Source: Bradyrhizobium diazoefficiens | Lineage (GTDB): Bacteria > Pseudomonadota > Alphaproteobacteria > Rhizobiales > Xanthobacteraceae | Assembly: GCF_016616425.1 (NCBI RefSeq) | Contig: NZ_CP067101.1 | Location: 6,696,001 to 6,760,000, forward strand | DNA: 64,000 nt | Reading direction: 5' to 3' | Shown here: one piece after another, positions 18,113 to 28,271 of the stretch | How the letters are laid out: every line of letters starts with the position of its first letter | Numbering within the stretch: the first letter of the stretch is position 1 | Position numbers and translations under genes: made by a program | Notes under the pieces: generated by a model | The model's database searches: none | Told to the model about the DNA's origin: nothing | The model's input: the letters and a program-made list of their open reading frames with translations, nothing else

Positions 18113-20161
18113 TCACGCCGCGTGTTGATGCGCGGCGATGATCTGGTCGGCGGCGCGGCCCGTGACTTCGGCCATGTGGTCGAACTGGCGGGTGAAGCTG
18201 CCGGCGCCGGCGGTGGCGGAGCGCAGCTCCACGATCAGTTCGCCGATCTCGGCTTCCGGCATCATGGCGCGGACGCAATCCCAGCCACTCCAGCCGTCGC
18301 GAGTGTCGAAGCCGAGGATCTGACCGCGCCGCGCCGACAGGATCGCGTTGATCTTGGCGGTGGCCTCGGTCGGGCAGACGATCTCGACCACGTGGATCGG
18401 CTCCAGCAGCACCGACTGGCAATGCGGCAGGCCTTCGTTGAGGCCGATTCGCGCCGCCGTGCGGAAGGCGAGGTCGGAGGAATCGACGCTGTGATAGGAG
18501 CCATCGGTCAGCGTCACCTGCACGTCGGTGACGGGAAAGCCGAGCGGACCGCGCATCAATCCGTCGATGACGCCCTCCTCCACCGCCCCGATGTAGTTGC
18601 GCGGCACCGCGCCGCCAACCACCTTCTCGGCGAACTTGAACCCCTCGCCGCGCGGCAGCGGCCTGATGTCGAGCACGACGTCGCCGAACTGGCCGTGGCC
18701 GCCGGACTGCTTCTTGTGGCGGCCGCGCTGGACGATCGGCTTGCGGATGGTCTCCTGGTAGCCGATCGCGGGCGGATGCGAGGTGACCTTGACGCCGAAG
18801 CGGTCGCGCAGCCGCTCGCCGGCGACGCGCAAGTGCATCTCGCCCTGTCCCCACAACACAGTGTCGTGGGTCTGGGCATTCTGCACGACGACCAGCGAGG
18901 GATCCTCCTCATGCAGCCGTGCCATGGCCTGGCCGAGCTTCACGTCGTCCTTGCGATCGGTCGCTGCGATCGAGATCGCGAGCACTGGCGGCGTCGGCTC
19001 CGGGACGGGCAGCGCAGCCGGCTGGGTCTTGCCGGTCGAGACCGTGTCGCCGGTCCTGACGGGATCGAGCTTGGCGAGCGCCACGGTATCGCCGGCTTCG
19101 GCCGAGGCACGCTTGGTGTCGTAGGCGCCGTTGACGGCGAGGATGCCGGAGACGCGCCCCACACCGCCGGAGGCGGATTGCAGCGTGGCCCCGTCGTCGA
19201 GATGGCCGGCAAGAAGCCGCGTCAGCGACAGCTTTCCGCCATGCTGCGAATGCAGCGTCTTGAAGACATAGCCAAGCGCATCCGTGGTCTCGGACACGCC
19301 GAGCCGTTTTGCGGTCTCCGCGATGCCGGGCGCTTCGTGGCGCAGCGCCTTCATCAGCCGGAGCACGCCGTTCTCGCGCGCGGCAGCGCCCAATAGCACG
19401 GGGCAGATCAGCCCCTCGCGCAACTCGCGGGCGAGATCGTCGAACACCGCATCGCGCGGCGGCTGGATGTCCTCGAGCAGTTGCTCCATCAACGCATCGT
19501 CGTGATCGGCAAGCTTCTCCAGCATCGCGAAGCGGGCTTCCTTCTCGCGATCGAGATTGCCGCCTTCGAGCGCGACCACCTCGGAGGCTTTGTGCTCGCG
19601 ATAGACGAAGGCGCGCTCCAGCGCGAGATCGACGAAGCCCTCGATCAGCTCTTCCCTCCAGATCGGAATCTGGCGCAATACCAACGGCACGCGGGAGGCG
19701 GGCTGCAGCACTGCGAGCGTCTCGCGGACGCGCTGGCTGGCGCGGTCGATCTTGTTGAGGAACAGGAAACGCGGGATCTTCAGTTCCTCCAGCTCGCGCA
19801 GGATGATCTGAAGCTGCGGCAGCTTCTTCTCGTCGGCTTCGCAGACCACGATTGCGGCATCGACCGCGGGCAGCGCGGCGCGCATGTCGTGGGCAAACTC
19901 GACGGAACCGGGACAATCGAGGAAGGTGTAGCTGTCGCCCATGAAACTCGTGGTGGCGGCAGTCAGCCCGACGGTCATCTTGTGATGACGGGCCTCTGGC
20001 GTGGCGTCCCCGACGGAAGTTCCGGCGTCGACGCTGCCGGCGCGCGGGATTGCGCCCGTTCGCGCCAGTATTGCTTCGAGAAGTGTGGTTTTACCGCTTT
20101 GGAAAGGGCCCACCAGCGCGATGCACCGTGGACCTCGGGGACTTCTGACGTCTTGTCCCAT
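18113..20161 (-). CDS. Elongation factor G-like GTPase (divergent paralogue)
   Basis: 682 residues with the five-domain EF-G layout: GTPase domain (P-loop GPFQSGKT at 18-25, NKID at 136-139), domain II, and domains III-V with GYQETIRKP and a C-terminal RRGQILGFDTR region. The start MGQDVRSPRG follows a strong AAGGAGG site. Odd point: the switch-II motif is DCPGS (82-86) where canonical translational GTPases have DxPGH, so the catalytic histidine is missing. It is not near rpsL/rpsG/tuf, so it is probably not the housekeeping EF-G. It could be a ribosome-rescue or recycling variant, or a factor with slow GTP hydrolysis. Confidence 0.88.
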   Translation of the reverse strand: MGQDVRSPRGPRCIALVGPFQSGKTTLLEAILARTGAIPRAGSVDAGTSVGDATPEARHHKMTVGLTAATTSFMGDSYTFLDCPGSVEFAHDMRAALPAVDAAIVVCEADEKKLPQLQIILRELEELKIPRFLFLNKIDRASQRVRETLAVLQPASRVPLVLRQIPIWREELIEGFVDLALERAFVYREHKASEVVALEGGNLDREKEARFAMLEKLADHDDALMEQLLEDIQPPRDAVFDDLARELREGLICPVLLGAAARENGVLRLMKALRHEAPGIAETAKRLGVSETTDALGYVFKTLHSQHGGKLSLTRLLAGHLDDGATLQSASGGVGRVSGILAVNGAYDTKRASAEAGDTVALAKLDPVRTGDTVSTGKTQPAALPVPEPTPPVLAISIAATDRKDDVKLGQAMARLHEEDPSLVVVQNAQTHDTVLWGQGEMHLRVAGERLRDRFGVKVTSHPPAIGYQETIRKPIVQRGRHKKQSGGHGQFGDVVLDIRPLPRGEGFKFAEKVVGGAVPRNYIGAVEEGVIDGLMRGPLGFPVTDVQVTLTDGSYHSVDSSDLAFRTAARIGLNEGLPHCQSVLLEPIHVVEIVCPTEATAKINAILSARRGQILGFDTRDGWSGWDCVRAMMPEAEIGELIVELRSATAGAGSFTRQFDHMAEVTGRAADQIIAAHQHAA

Positions 20162-20315
20162 TCGCCGCCTCCTTGGTGTGGAGCTCGGCCCATGATTGGG
20201 TCGGCAAACGCAGATGCTCTGCCCGTCCCCGAGGTTTGGCAAGCATCAAACGTCGCTGCGGTGCGTCGGCGGCAAACTCGCGCCGCTTAGCGCGGCACGA
20301 TCACACGCGAAAGTG

Positions 20316-20795
20316 TTAACGGCCCGGACGGAGTTCCAGACTCTCGAGGCCGGCGGCGACGTTGAGGCCGACCTGCCCCTGCACGCTAAGCGGCTGAAGC
20401 GCGATTGAATTATTGGAGCCGCCGACCAGCACATTGCCCCCCAGGCCGACACCGACCGAGGCGCTGCCATGCGCACCGGCATAATTGCCGGAGAGGTCGC
20501 CCGGGCCGAGCCGGTCGACCGGAGCGAAGACGCCCCACGCCAAAGCCGTCTCCTGGGTGATGCCAATATCGAGACCCATTTTACGGATCGTCGCGACGTA
20601 ACGATCGTCGGGCAAGCCGTCGGCGCGCAGCACGCAGCCGAGATGGGTCACCGATCCCACGATGAAGCCGACGCTGGCGCCGCCACGGCATTCGAGCACG
20701 CCGACCCGCGCCATCCGCTGCTGCGCGCTGCCGCCGGCGACGGAGGCGATGAGGCTCACGACGGTGAGCCCGGCGAGAATGAACGAGCGGCGCAT
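20316..20795 (-). CDS. DUF992 domain secreted protein
   Basis: 159 residues; signal peptide MRRSFILAGLTVVSLIASVAGG, cleaved near AQQ. The mature domain starts RVGVLECRGGASVGFIVGSV and continues with GCVLRADGLPDDRYVATIRKMG, matching the DUF992 family, a rhizobial periplasmic family without a known function. Glycine-rich strands (GSASVGVGLGGNVLVGGS) follow. GGAGA lies upstream of the chosen ATG. Confidence 0.82.
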   Translation of the reverse strand: MRRSFILAGLTVVSLIASVAGGSAQQRMARVGVLECRGGASVGFIVGSVTHLGCVLRADGLPDDRYVATIRKMGLDIGITQETALAWGVFAPVDRLGPGDLSGNYAGAHGSASVGVGLGGNVLVGGSNNSIALQPLSVQGQVGLNVAAGLESLELRPGR

Positions 20796-20918
20796 GAAAT
20801 ATCTCCGGCGAAGATGTGATGCGAGCAGAGAGAGCGCCCCACCCGTGTTGCCCAACATTCTATGCCACAAGAGCCGTGGTGGTGCCAGATCGCGCGCGAC
20901 GACAGGCATGCAAACATT

Positions 20919-20947
20919 GAAAAGGCCCGCCAAAGGCGGGCCTTTTC
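20919..20947. terminator. Bidirectional Rho-independent terminator
   Basis: Perfect stem GAAAAGGCCCGCC (20919-20931) with GGCGGGCCTTTTC (20935-20947) and a three-base loop; the A and T flanks make it functional on both strands. It terminates the aminotransferase gene (stop codon 20 bases away). Confidence 0.9.
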
Positions 20948-20966
20948 CAAGCTCATTGCAACGCGA

Positions 20967-22205
<1,239 letters not shown>

Positions 22206-22700
22206 TCACGACTCCGATTGTGGGAATGGACCCACCCTAAAACGTGAGCCGCTGCACCGCAAGAAACTTCGGCCCGGTCCGGGAAAAGTTTTCCGAAAAC
22301 CGGCATGCCAAGGCACGATTGACCGCAATGTTCCGCAACTTTGGGCCACCAAATTGCTCATATCCGGCAAGACCTGTCCTCGGAGCAATTTTGCGTGTTG
22401 TGAACTGCCGCTTCCATGCCGTCAGGGCTGGGCTTGTCGGCCGAAGGCCGCTGCGGCTTTGTGGCGGTGCCCTAAACCAATTGCTCAAGGTCTCACATCA
22501 AGGCACGCCTCGATGCTTCCACGCATTGATGCGAGCGTGAACTGATTGCTCCGTCGCGTGGAAATGATTTTCCGGACCTTTGCAGTGCGGTAGGGTTTTC
22601 GAGTTTTTCTATTGGCTGGCTCTTGCGGCGGATTCGCATCGGCATCATTGTTTAGCCCGCGCTGCGGGGCACCAAGCGCCGCATCTTCCCGTCCTCGGAT
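22206..22700. other. Gene-free gap with one partial palindrome
   Basis: No convincing gene. A GGGAAAAGTTTTCCGAAAACCGG stretch near 22277 resembles the centre of the RIME-like element seen between serC and serA. Short reading frames here have no ribosome sites and no recognisable domains. The divergent promoters of the aminotransferase and the next gene must lie within it. Confidence 0.4.
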
Positions 22701-22713
22701 TCGAACTCCCAGA

Positions 22714-23364
22714 ATGTACAAGCTCTATTCGATGCAACGCTCGGGCAACAGCTACAAGGTCCGCCTCGCGCTGGCGCTGCTCAACGTGCCTTACGAAGCA
22801 ATCGAGGTGGACATTCTGCGCGGCGAGAGCCGCACGCCGGACTTTCTGACCAAGAACCCGTCGGGACAGGTGCCGCTGCTCGAGGTCGGCGACGACCGCT
22901 ATCTCGCCGAGTCCAACGCCATCCTCTGGTACGTCGCCGTCGGCACCCCGCTTGCGCCCGAGAACCGCATCGACCGCGCCGAGGCGCTGCAATGGATGTT
23001 CTTCGAGCAGCACGCGCTCGAACCGAACATCGGCGCCGCCTATTTCTGGCTGTCGCTGGTCAAGGGTGGCCGCGACCTCCAGACCCATTCGCTGGAGGAC
23101 TGGATGGAGCGCGGCTATGGCGCGCTCCAGGTGATGGAGAATCACCTCAAGACCAACGCCTATTTCGCCGCGCGCCAGCTCACGGTCGCCGACATCGCAC
23201 TGTATGGCTACACTCACCTCGCCGACCGCTGCGACTTCGATCTCCAGGCCTTCCCGGCGATCCGGGACTGGCTGAAGCGGGTGGAGGCCGCGCCCGGCTT
23301 CGTGTCGATGGACTGGCGGCCGGCCGACATCGACGACCCCGCCAGCATCGCCGCCGGCGCATGA
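22714..23364 (+). CDS. Glutathione S-transferase family protein
   Basis: 216 residues. The N-terminal thioredoxin fold shows LYSMQRSGNSYKVRLALAL, PSGQVPLLEVGDD and the glutathione contact LAESNAILWYVA. The helical C domain ends with ADIALYGYTHLADRCDF, a common GST motif. The start is MYKLYSM by alignment with the family; no clear Shine-Dalgarno sequence is visible. Unlike the transferase at 6.8 kb it has Ser/Asn rather than Cys at the start of helix 1. Substrate unknown. Confidence 0.87.
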   Translation: MYKLYSMQRSGNSYKVRLALALLNVPYEAIEVDILRGESRTPDFLTKNPSGQVPLLEVGDDRYLAESNAILWYVAVGTPLAPENRIDRAEALQWMFFEQHALEPNIGAAYFWLSLVKGGRDLQTHSLEDWMERGYGALQVMENHLKTNAYFAARQLTVADIALYGYTHLADRCDFDLQAFPAIRDWLKRVEAAPGFVSMDWRPADIDDPASIAAGA

Positions 23365-23520
23365 CGGGCCCACCCCTGCTCTGGGAAATAGCGGGCATAA
23401 AGGTAACATTTGCCGCAATGTGGCCATTTTCAGCGCGCTAGCCGCCGCAATATTGCCGGTTGAAACTGGGAAATTGTGAAAAGTCGCGGGTGATTCGCTC
23501 GCGCGTTGAAGGATTTAGAC

Positions 23521-23697
23521 ATGACACGGGCGTCCGGCACGGCAGGCTTTCAGGGCCATCCCGCTACCGTCGCGTCTTCCCGGCTGACCAGCGCGGTCGC
23601 GGCCTCGCTGGCCGTCGCCGCGCTCTCGCTGTGCCTGATCGTCACCCTGACGGTTCTGTCGACCAGGGCGACCATGGCGATGGGCCTGCCGGTCTGA
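23521..23697 (+). CDS. Small single-pass membrane protein
   Basis: 58 residues, preceded by GAAGGA eight bases before ATG. A hydrophilic N terminus leads into one membrane helix (SLAVAALSLCLIVTLTVLS). No known family recognised. It is followed 73 bases later by another tiny membrane protein and then by a PAS protein, all on the plus strand, so the three may be one transcript. Confidence 0.5.
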   Translation: MTRASGTAGFQGHPATVASSRLTSAVAASLAVAALSLCLIVTLTVLSTRATMAMGLPV

Positions 23698-23770
23698 TCC
23701 CCGTTTCGTCCTTGACCAGCTTTCAATGCGCCGTGCGACCCGCGCCTATCGCCATCACGACGGGACGTCG

Positions 23771-23929
23771 ATGAAATCGCCTGTGGTAGTCGTTGCAATC
23801 ACCCTGACCGCGGCCATCCTGGTCGCTGCGTCGCTGTTGATATTCGTCGGGACCCGCAAGGGCCCGGGGACGTCGACGCTGAATGCGCCTGCGCTGCAAC
23901 GGCCCGTCAAGCAGGCGAATCTGGTCTAA
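23771..23929 (+). CDS. Small single-pass membrane protein
   Basis: 52 residues; MKSPVVVVAITLTAAILVAAS and the following LLIF form one N-terminal membrane anchor, followed by a short polar tail (GTRKGPGTSTLNAPALQRP). GGGACG lies upstream of the ATG. Function unknown; a signal-anchor or small regulatory protein is possible. Confidence 0.5.
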   Translation: MKSPVVVVAITLTAAILVAASLLIFVGTRKGPGTSTLNAPALQRPVKQANLV

Positions 23930-24057
23930 AATCATCTGAAAGCCTTAGGCTTGTACGCAAACGTGCCTTAAGCACGCCGCGCGAAAGCGTATCGCAGCGG
24001 TGCAACGATCAGTCAGTGTTGCGGTCTTACCTCGTTCGGGAGGAGCGAGACTGGTCC

Positions 24058-24858
24058 ATGCGGTTCGGATGGCGTGCGATCTCCGGTCCGGTACTGACGG
24101 CGGCGACCCTGCTGCTGGCGATGCTGTTCGATCGCTTTATCCCCACTCCCTCGCCGGCGCCGCTGCTTGTCGGCATCGTGGCGCTTGCAGGCGCACTGTC
24201 GGGGCTCGCCTCCGCCATCGCCAGCGCAGCCGTCGCGGTGATCGGTGCGGCGCTGATCTTCCTCAGCCGCCCCGGCGTTTCCATCCCTTCCGCCGATCTG
24301 ATCCAGCTCGGCCTTCTGGCCATCACGGCTGCCGGCACCGCCAGCGTCACCGGCTTGATGCGCGAGCGGCTGCTCGGCACGTTCGCAGCCGAGCGCCGAA
24401 GCCACGCGCGGCTGTCGGCCGCACTCGACCAGGTCGATATCGGCATCGTGCTGCTCGACGCCGAGACGCGGGCCGAGTTCATCAACCGTGCGTTCCGCGA
24501 TTACTTTGCGGTGCCGGACGAGATCGCCGACGGCAAGCCGCCCTTCATCGCGCTGATGTATCACGGCCGCGACACCGGCGCGTTCGAACTGCCGGAGGGC
24601 GAGCTCGGCAGCTTCATCGCGCAGCGCATGGAGATGGTGCGGACCGGCGATGCCACGCCGATCAACATCGCCTTGCGCAACGGCGAGGTGCTGCGCTTCG
24701 TCTGCGCCGCGCTGCCCGACGGCGGACGGATGCTCAGCTACACCCCGGTGACCGACCTCGTGCGCCACACCGACGCGCCGTCACGCGCCGATTACTACCG
24801 CTCGCTGCGCGATCCCACGGGCCGCGGGCTGATCCGGGATCTGCGCGTCGCGGAGTAG
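24058..24858 (+). CDS. Membrane-anchored PAS domain protein
   Basis: 266 residues. Three to four membrane helices occupy roughly residues 8-105 (LTAATLLLAMLFDRFI, PLLVGIVALAGALSG), resembling the DUF4118 segment of sensor kinases. A PAS domain of the PAS_7 type follows (LSAALDQVDIGIVLLDAETRAEFINRAFRDYF). No kinase, GGDEF or other output domain is present. The ATG at 24058 is chosen; GTG at 24016 in frame is an alternative. A sensor lacking an output domain presumably acts through a partner. Confidence 0.72.
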   Translation: MRFGWRAISGPVLTAATLLLAMLFDRFIPTPSPAPLLVGIVALAGALSGLASAIASAAVAVIGAALIFLSRPGVSIPSADLIQLGLLAITAAGTASVTGLMRERLLGTFAAERRSHARLSAALDQVDIGIVLLDAETRAEFINRAFRDYFAVPDEIADGKPPFIALMYHGRDTGAFELPEGELGSFIAQRMEMVRTGDATPINIALRNGEVLRFVCAALPDGGRMLSYTPVTDLVRHTDAPSRADYYRSLRDPTGRGLIRDLRVAE

Positions 24859-24929
24859 AGCCACGGCGCGATTGATCGCCGCACCCATCATCCCGTATGA
24901 AGGACTCTTCATCGATCGCGGAAATCCAC

Positions 24930-25385
24930 ATGTCGCTCACCATTCGCTCCGTCGCCAGGCAGGACTACGATCAATGGCTGCCGCTGTGGGACGGCTACAA
25001 CGCCTTCTACGGCCGCTCCGGCCCGACCGCGCTCTCGGGCGAGATCACGCGCGTGACGTGGCAGCGTTTCTTCGATGCCTATGAGCCGGTGCATGCATTG
25101 GTGGCCGAGGACGACGGCAAGCTGCTCGGGCTGACGCACTATCTGTTCCATCGCAGCACCACCGCGATCGAGCCGTCCTGCTATTTGCAGGACCTGTTCA
25201 CGCTGGAAGCCGCGCGCGGCAAGGGCGTCGCCTCGGCGTTGATCTACGGCGTGTACGAGCGCGCGAAGCTGGCGGGATCGCCACGCGTCTATTGGCAGAC
25301 GCACGAGACCAATCTCACGGCGCAGCGCCTGTACGACAAGGTCGCGGAGCGTTCCGGCTTCATCGTCTATCGCAAGCTGTTCTGA
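24930..25385 (+). CDS. GNAT family N-acetyltransferase
   Basis: 151 residues starting MSLTIRSVARQDYDQWLPLW, a conserved start of this GNAT subgroup; an ATG eleven codons upstream is an alternative. The acetyl-CoA loop is LEAARGKGVASALIYGV, followed by the acceptor-side VYWQTHETNLTAQRLYDKVA. Close to a widespread group annotated as putative acetyltransferases; the acceptor is not known. Confidence 0.85.
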   Translation: MSLTIRSVARQDYDQWLPLWDGYNAFYGRSGPTALSGEITRVTWQRFFDAYEPVHALVAEDDGKLLGLTHYLFHRSTTAIEPSCYLQDLFTLEAARGKGVASALIYGVYERAKLAGSPRVYWQTHETNLTAQRLYDKVAERSGFIVYRKLF

Positions 25386-25500
25386 TCCGCGCGCGCACCC
25401 TGTGGATAACTCCCGCTGTCACCCGCGCGTAACATGGCGGGGCTAGGCTACACCTGCGTCTGATCAGGCCCCCCGTCACCGATCAAGCGCCCCAAAGCGG

Positions 25501-25543
25501 TCCCCGTCAGTCGCCGCGTCTGACAGGGGCCGCATCTTTTTGT
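25501..25543 (+). terminator. Possible terminator after the GNAT gene
   Basis: CCCCGTCAG (25502-25510) pairs with CTGACAGGGG (25520-25529) and is followed at 25536 by TTTTT, with six intervening bases. It lies about 120 bases beyond the stop codon, so it may belong to an extended 3' end. Confidence 0.45.
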
Positions 25544-25638
25544 CCGCCTTGTCAGCATGGCAGCAGCGCGGCGAGCGCCTTGCTGGCGCGGCGCACGGTG
25601 GTCACAATGTGCCCCGGCTCATCTGGCAGGATCTCTCC

Positions 25639-26580
25639 ATGGAAATTCGCAATCTCGGCGCCTCCGGCCTTCGCGTGTCCGCGGTCGGACTCGGCTGCAA
25701 CAATTTCGGCCAGCGTACCGATCTGGAGACCTCGCGCAAGGTGATCCATCGCGCGCTCGATCTCGGAATCACGCTGTTCGACACCGCCGACATCTATGCC
25801 GGCATGGGCGGCTCGGAGACGGTGCTCGGCACCGTGCTCGGCGACCGCCGCAAGGACATCGTGCTCGCCACCAAATTTGCCAAGCCGATGGCCACCGACG
25901 GCACCCGGCAGGGCGCCTCGCGCCGCTACATCATGGACGCGGTCGAGGCCAGCTTGAGGCGGCTCAAGACCGACTACATCGACCTCTACCAGCAGCACGA
26001 TTACGACCCGCTGACGCCGATCGAGGAGAGCCTGCGCGCGCTCGACGATCTCGTCCGGCAGGGCAAGGTCCGGTACATCGGCAATTCCAACTTCCCGGCC
26101 TGGCGCATCGCGGAAGCCGAGTTCACCGCGCGCGCGATGAACGTCAGCCGCTTCGTCTCATGCCAGGACGAATACAGCCTCCTGGTGCGCGATATCGAGA
26201 AGGACCTGCTGCCGGCGGCGCAAGAATACAAGCTCGGCCTGTTGCCGTTTTTCCCGCTCGCGAGCGGCCTGCTCACCGGCAAGTACCAGCGCGGCACGGC
26301 GGCGCCCGCTGACACGCGCTTTGCCAAGGTACCGGCGCTGCGCGACCGCTACGTCACGCCACGCAACGAGGACATGGTCGAGAAGCTCCAGGTCTTTGCG
26401 AAGGCGCGAGGCCATTCGATGCTGGAGCTCGCCTTCTCCTGGCTCGCGGCACGCCCGCTTGTCTCGAGCGTGATCGCCGGCGCCACGCGCGCCGAGCAGA
26501 TCGAGGAGAACGTCAGGGCGATCGCGTGGAAGCTCAGCCCGGAGGAGATGGCGGAGATCGACAATATCACGCTGGGATAA
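25639..26580 (+). CDS. Aldo/keto reductase
   Basis: 313 residues, TIM-barrel AKR. The catalytic tetrad is visible: Asp and Tyr in LFDTADIYAGMGGSE, Lys in VLATKFAKP, His in DLYQQHDYDP. The C-terminal NADPH-binding segment is SSVIAGATRAEQIEEN. AGGA lies upstream of the chosen ATG (MEIRNLGASGLRVSAVGLG, the family N terminus). Reduces aldehydes or ketones; the physiological substrate cannot be inferred. Confidence 0.92.
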   Translation: MEIRNLGASGLRVSAVGLGCNNFGQRTDLETSRKVIHRALDLGITLFDTADIYAGMGGSETVLGTVLGDRRKDIVLATKFAKPMATDGTRQGASRRYIMDAVEASLRRLKTDYIDLYQQHDYDPLTPIEESLRALDDLVRQGKVRYIGNSNFPAWRIAEAEFTARAMNVSRFVSCQDEYSLLVRDIEKDLLPAAQEYKLGLLPFFPLASGLLTGKYQRGTAAPADTRFAKVPALRDRYVTPRNEDMVEKLQVFAKARGHSMLELAFSWLAARPLVSSVIAGATRAEQIEENVRAIAWKLSPEEMAEIDNITLG

Positions 26581-26588
26581 TGGCAGCG

Positions 26589-26912
26589 CTACTTCGCGCC
26601 GCGCCCCACAGTCTGCATCACCTCGAAGCCCTCGAACTGGGGATGGCCGAGATAGAGCGGCTTGTTGTCGCCCGCCCGGTGATGCGCGGCGCGAAACGCC
26701 TCCGATTGGGTCCAAGCCTCGAATGCCGCATGGTTCGCCCACACCGTGTGCGAGGCATACAGCGTATGGTCCTCGAGCGCGGGGCCGCGCAGCAGATGAA
26801 ATTCGACGAAGCCCGGCACCTTGTCCAGATGCGTGTCACGCGAAAGCCAGACCTGCTCGAAGGCGGCCTCGGAGCCTTTGGCGACGCGGAAGCGGTTCAT
26901 GGCGATGTACAT
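26589..26912 (-). CDS. Antibiotic-biosynthesis-monooxygenase fold protein, heme-degrading type
   Basis: 107 residues starting MYIAMNRFRVAKGSEAAFE, with GGAG nine bases upstream. The ABM ferredoxin-like fold includes WLSRDTHLDKVPGFVEFHLL and YASHTVWANHAAFEAW. The sequence resembles IsdG-like heme monooxygenases such as HmuQ/HmuD of Bradyrhizobium, from memory and not by alignment. No heme transport genes or obvious Irr/Fur site lie next to it, so heme cleavage is a working idea. Convergent with the aldo/keto reductase, stop codons 8 bases apart. Confidence 0.75.
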   Translation of the reverse strand: MYIAMNRFRVAKGSEAAFEQVWLSRDTHLDKVPGFVEFHLLRGPALEDHTLYASHTVWANHAAFEAWTQSEAFRAAHHRAGDNKPLYLGHPQFEGFEVMQTVGRGAK

Positions 26913-26946
26913 GCGGGTGTTCTCCTGATGCTCCAACGATTATCTC

Positions 26947-27042
26947 GTCATTCCGGGATGCGCCGCAAGGCGCAGGTACGGAATCCATCCTTCTTCGGAT
27001 GCATGGATTCCGGGTTCGCACTGACGCGCGCCCCGGAATGAC
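26947..27042. repeat. Nested palindromic repeat (GTCATTCCGGG family)
   Basis: Outer arms GTCATTCCGGG (26947-26957) and CCCCGGAATGAC (27031-27042); inner arms GGAATCCAT (26980-26988) and ATGGATTCC (27003-27011). The same family recurs at 40.5, 46.3, 57.5 and 62.8 kb. Confidence 0.85.
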
Positions 27043-27051
27043 AGTTTTGAG

Positions 27052-28269
27052 CTATACAACCAGCCCCTTCATCGGCCGGGCTCCCGCGCTGTCCGGAAAC
27101 ACCGTCTCCGCCAGCACGAGATCGGACAGTCCGAACTGCCCTTGCAGCACGCCCTTGATGACGGAGCGGAGATCGGTCGTCGGCTTGAGGTCGCGCCCTT
27201 CATGAAGGTTGGCGAGCTTGAGTCCCGGCCAGTCGGAGATGACGCGGCCGCCCTTCACCGCGCCGCCGGCGAGCAGCACAATCGTGCCAGTGCCGTGATC
27301 GGTGCCGTCGGTACCGTTGATGCGCGCGGTGCGGCCGAACTCGGTGGCGACGACGATGACAGTGTCGCGCCAGCGATCCCCCAAGGCGCTTTCGAACTCG
27401 GCGAGCGCGCCGTCGAGGCCGCCGAGCAGGAAGGCAAGACGACCGACCGGACCGCCCTCATTGGCGTGCGTGTCCCAGCCGTCGAAGGCGAGTGCGGCGA
27501 TGCGCGGGCCGTCATCGGCAGCCATCAGCCGGGCCGCGCCGCGCGCCACCTGGCGCATCTGTGCCACGGCATTGCCGGGCTTCCGCTTCATGTCGTCGCC
27601 ACTCGCGGCCTTGTCGAGCTGGAGGCCCTGCGACAGGGCCGTGGCCAACGCAGGATCGCGGTGACGGTAGAGATCGACGAGGCGCATCGCGGTGTCGCCA
27701 TCCGCCTGCGGCAGCGCTAACGGCGCCCAGCCGACGGTCGGCGCATTGCCGCGCAGCACCAGCGGCGTGGTGGGTCCGACCGCAAGACCGCTCGATACGC
27801 GCTCGCCGCGCGGCAGCGCCTCCAGCGCACGATTGAGCCAGCCGGACTGCACGCGGCCCGGCCCGGCATAACCGCTTTCGAGCACGTCCTGGCCGTCGAA
27901 ATGCGAACGGTCGCGATAAGGCGTCGCCACCGCATGGATCGCAGCGGCGTGCCCGTCGCGATACATGCGCGCAAATTCCGGCATCGCCGGATGCAGCGCG
28001 AAGAAGGAATCGAGCATGATCGCGGGATGCGCACCATCAGCCGTGAGCGCAATCGAGCCGTGCAGGCCGGCATAGTCGGGGTCGCCGATCGGCGCGACGG
28101 TCGCGAGCCCGTCGAGCGCGCCGCGCAGGATCACCACGATCAGCCGGGGATCGCGCCCACCGGCCGCATGCGCGAATTTCGGCAAATAGGCCCAGGCTGC
28201 GAACGAGGCGCCGCCAAGCAAGAGGCCGCGACGCGAGGTGAGGAGCCGGTTCTCGACGCAGTCGATCAT
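27052..28269 (-). CDS. DUF1501 protein with Tat signal
   Basis: 405 residues. The N terminus has a twin-arginine export signal (SRRGLLLGGASFAAWA, cleaved near FAHA), so the protein is folded before export to the periplasm. DUF1501 belongs to the alkaline phosphatase/sulfatase-like fold; visible conserved pieces are RSHFDGQDVLESG, GWDTHANEGG and VATEFGRTARINGT. Three consecutive ATGs follow AGGAG; the third (28269) has the right spacing. The upstream DUF1800 stop codon falls inside this ATG run, so the two genes are translationally coupled. The enzymatic role is undetermined. Confidence 0.88.
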   Translation of the reverse strand: MIDCVENRLLTSRRGLLLGGASFAAWAYLPKFAHAAGGRDPRLIVVILRGALDGLATVAPIGDPDYAGLHGSIALTADGAHPAIMLDSFFALHPAMPEFARMYRDGHAAAIHAVATPYRDRSHFDGQDVLESGYAGPGRVQSGWLNRALEALPRGERVSSGLAVGPTTPLVLRGNAPTVGWAPLALPQADGDTAMRLVDLYRHRDPALATALSQGLQLDKAASGDDMKRKPGNAVAQMRQVARGAARLMAADDGPRIAALAFDGWDTHANEGGPVGRLAFLLGGLDGALAEFESALGDRWRDTVIVVATEFGRTARINGTDGTDHGTGTIVLLAGGAVKGGRVISDWPGLKLANLHEGRDLKPTTDLRSVIKGVLQGQFGLSDLVLAETVFPDSAGARPMKGLVV

Positions 28270-28271
28270 CA

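Noticed and set aside
22237..22488. Minus-strand 83-codon frame upstream of the aminotransferase
   Set aside because: No ribosome site, no recognisable fold, and it covers RIME-like repeat sequence.
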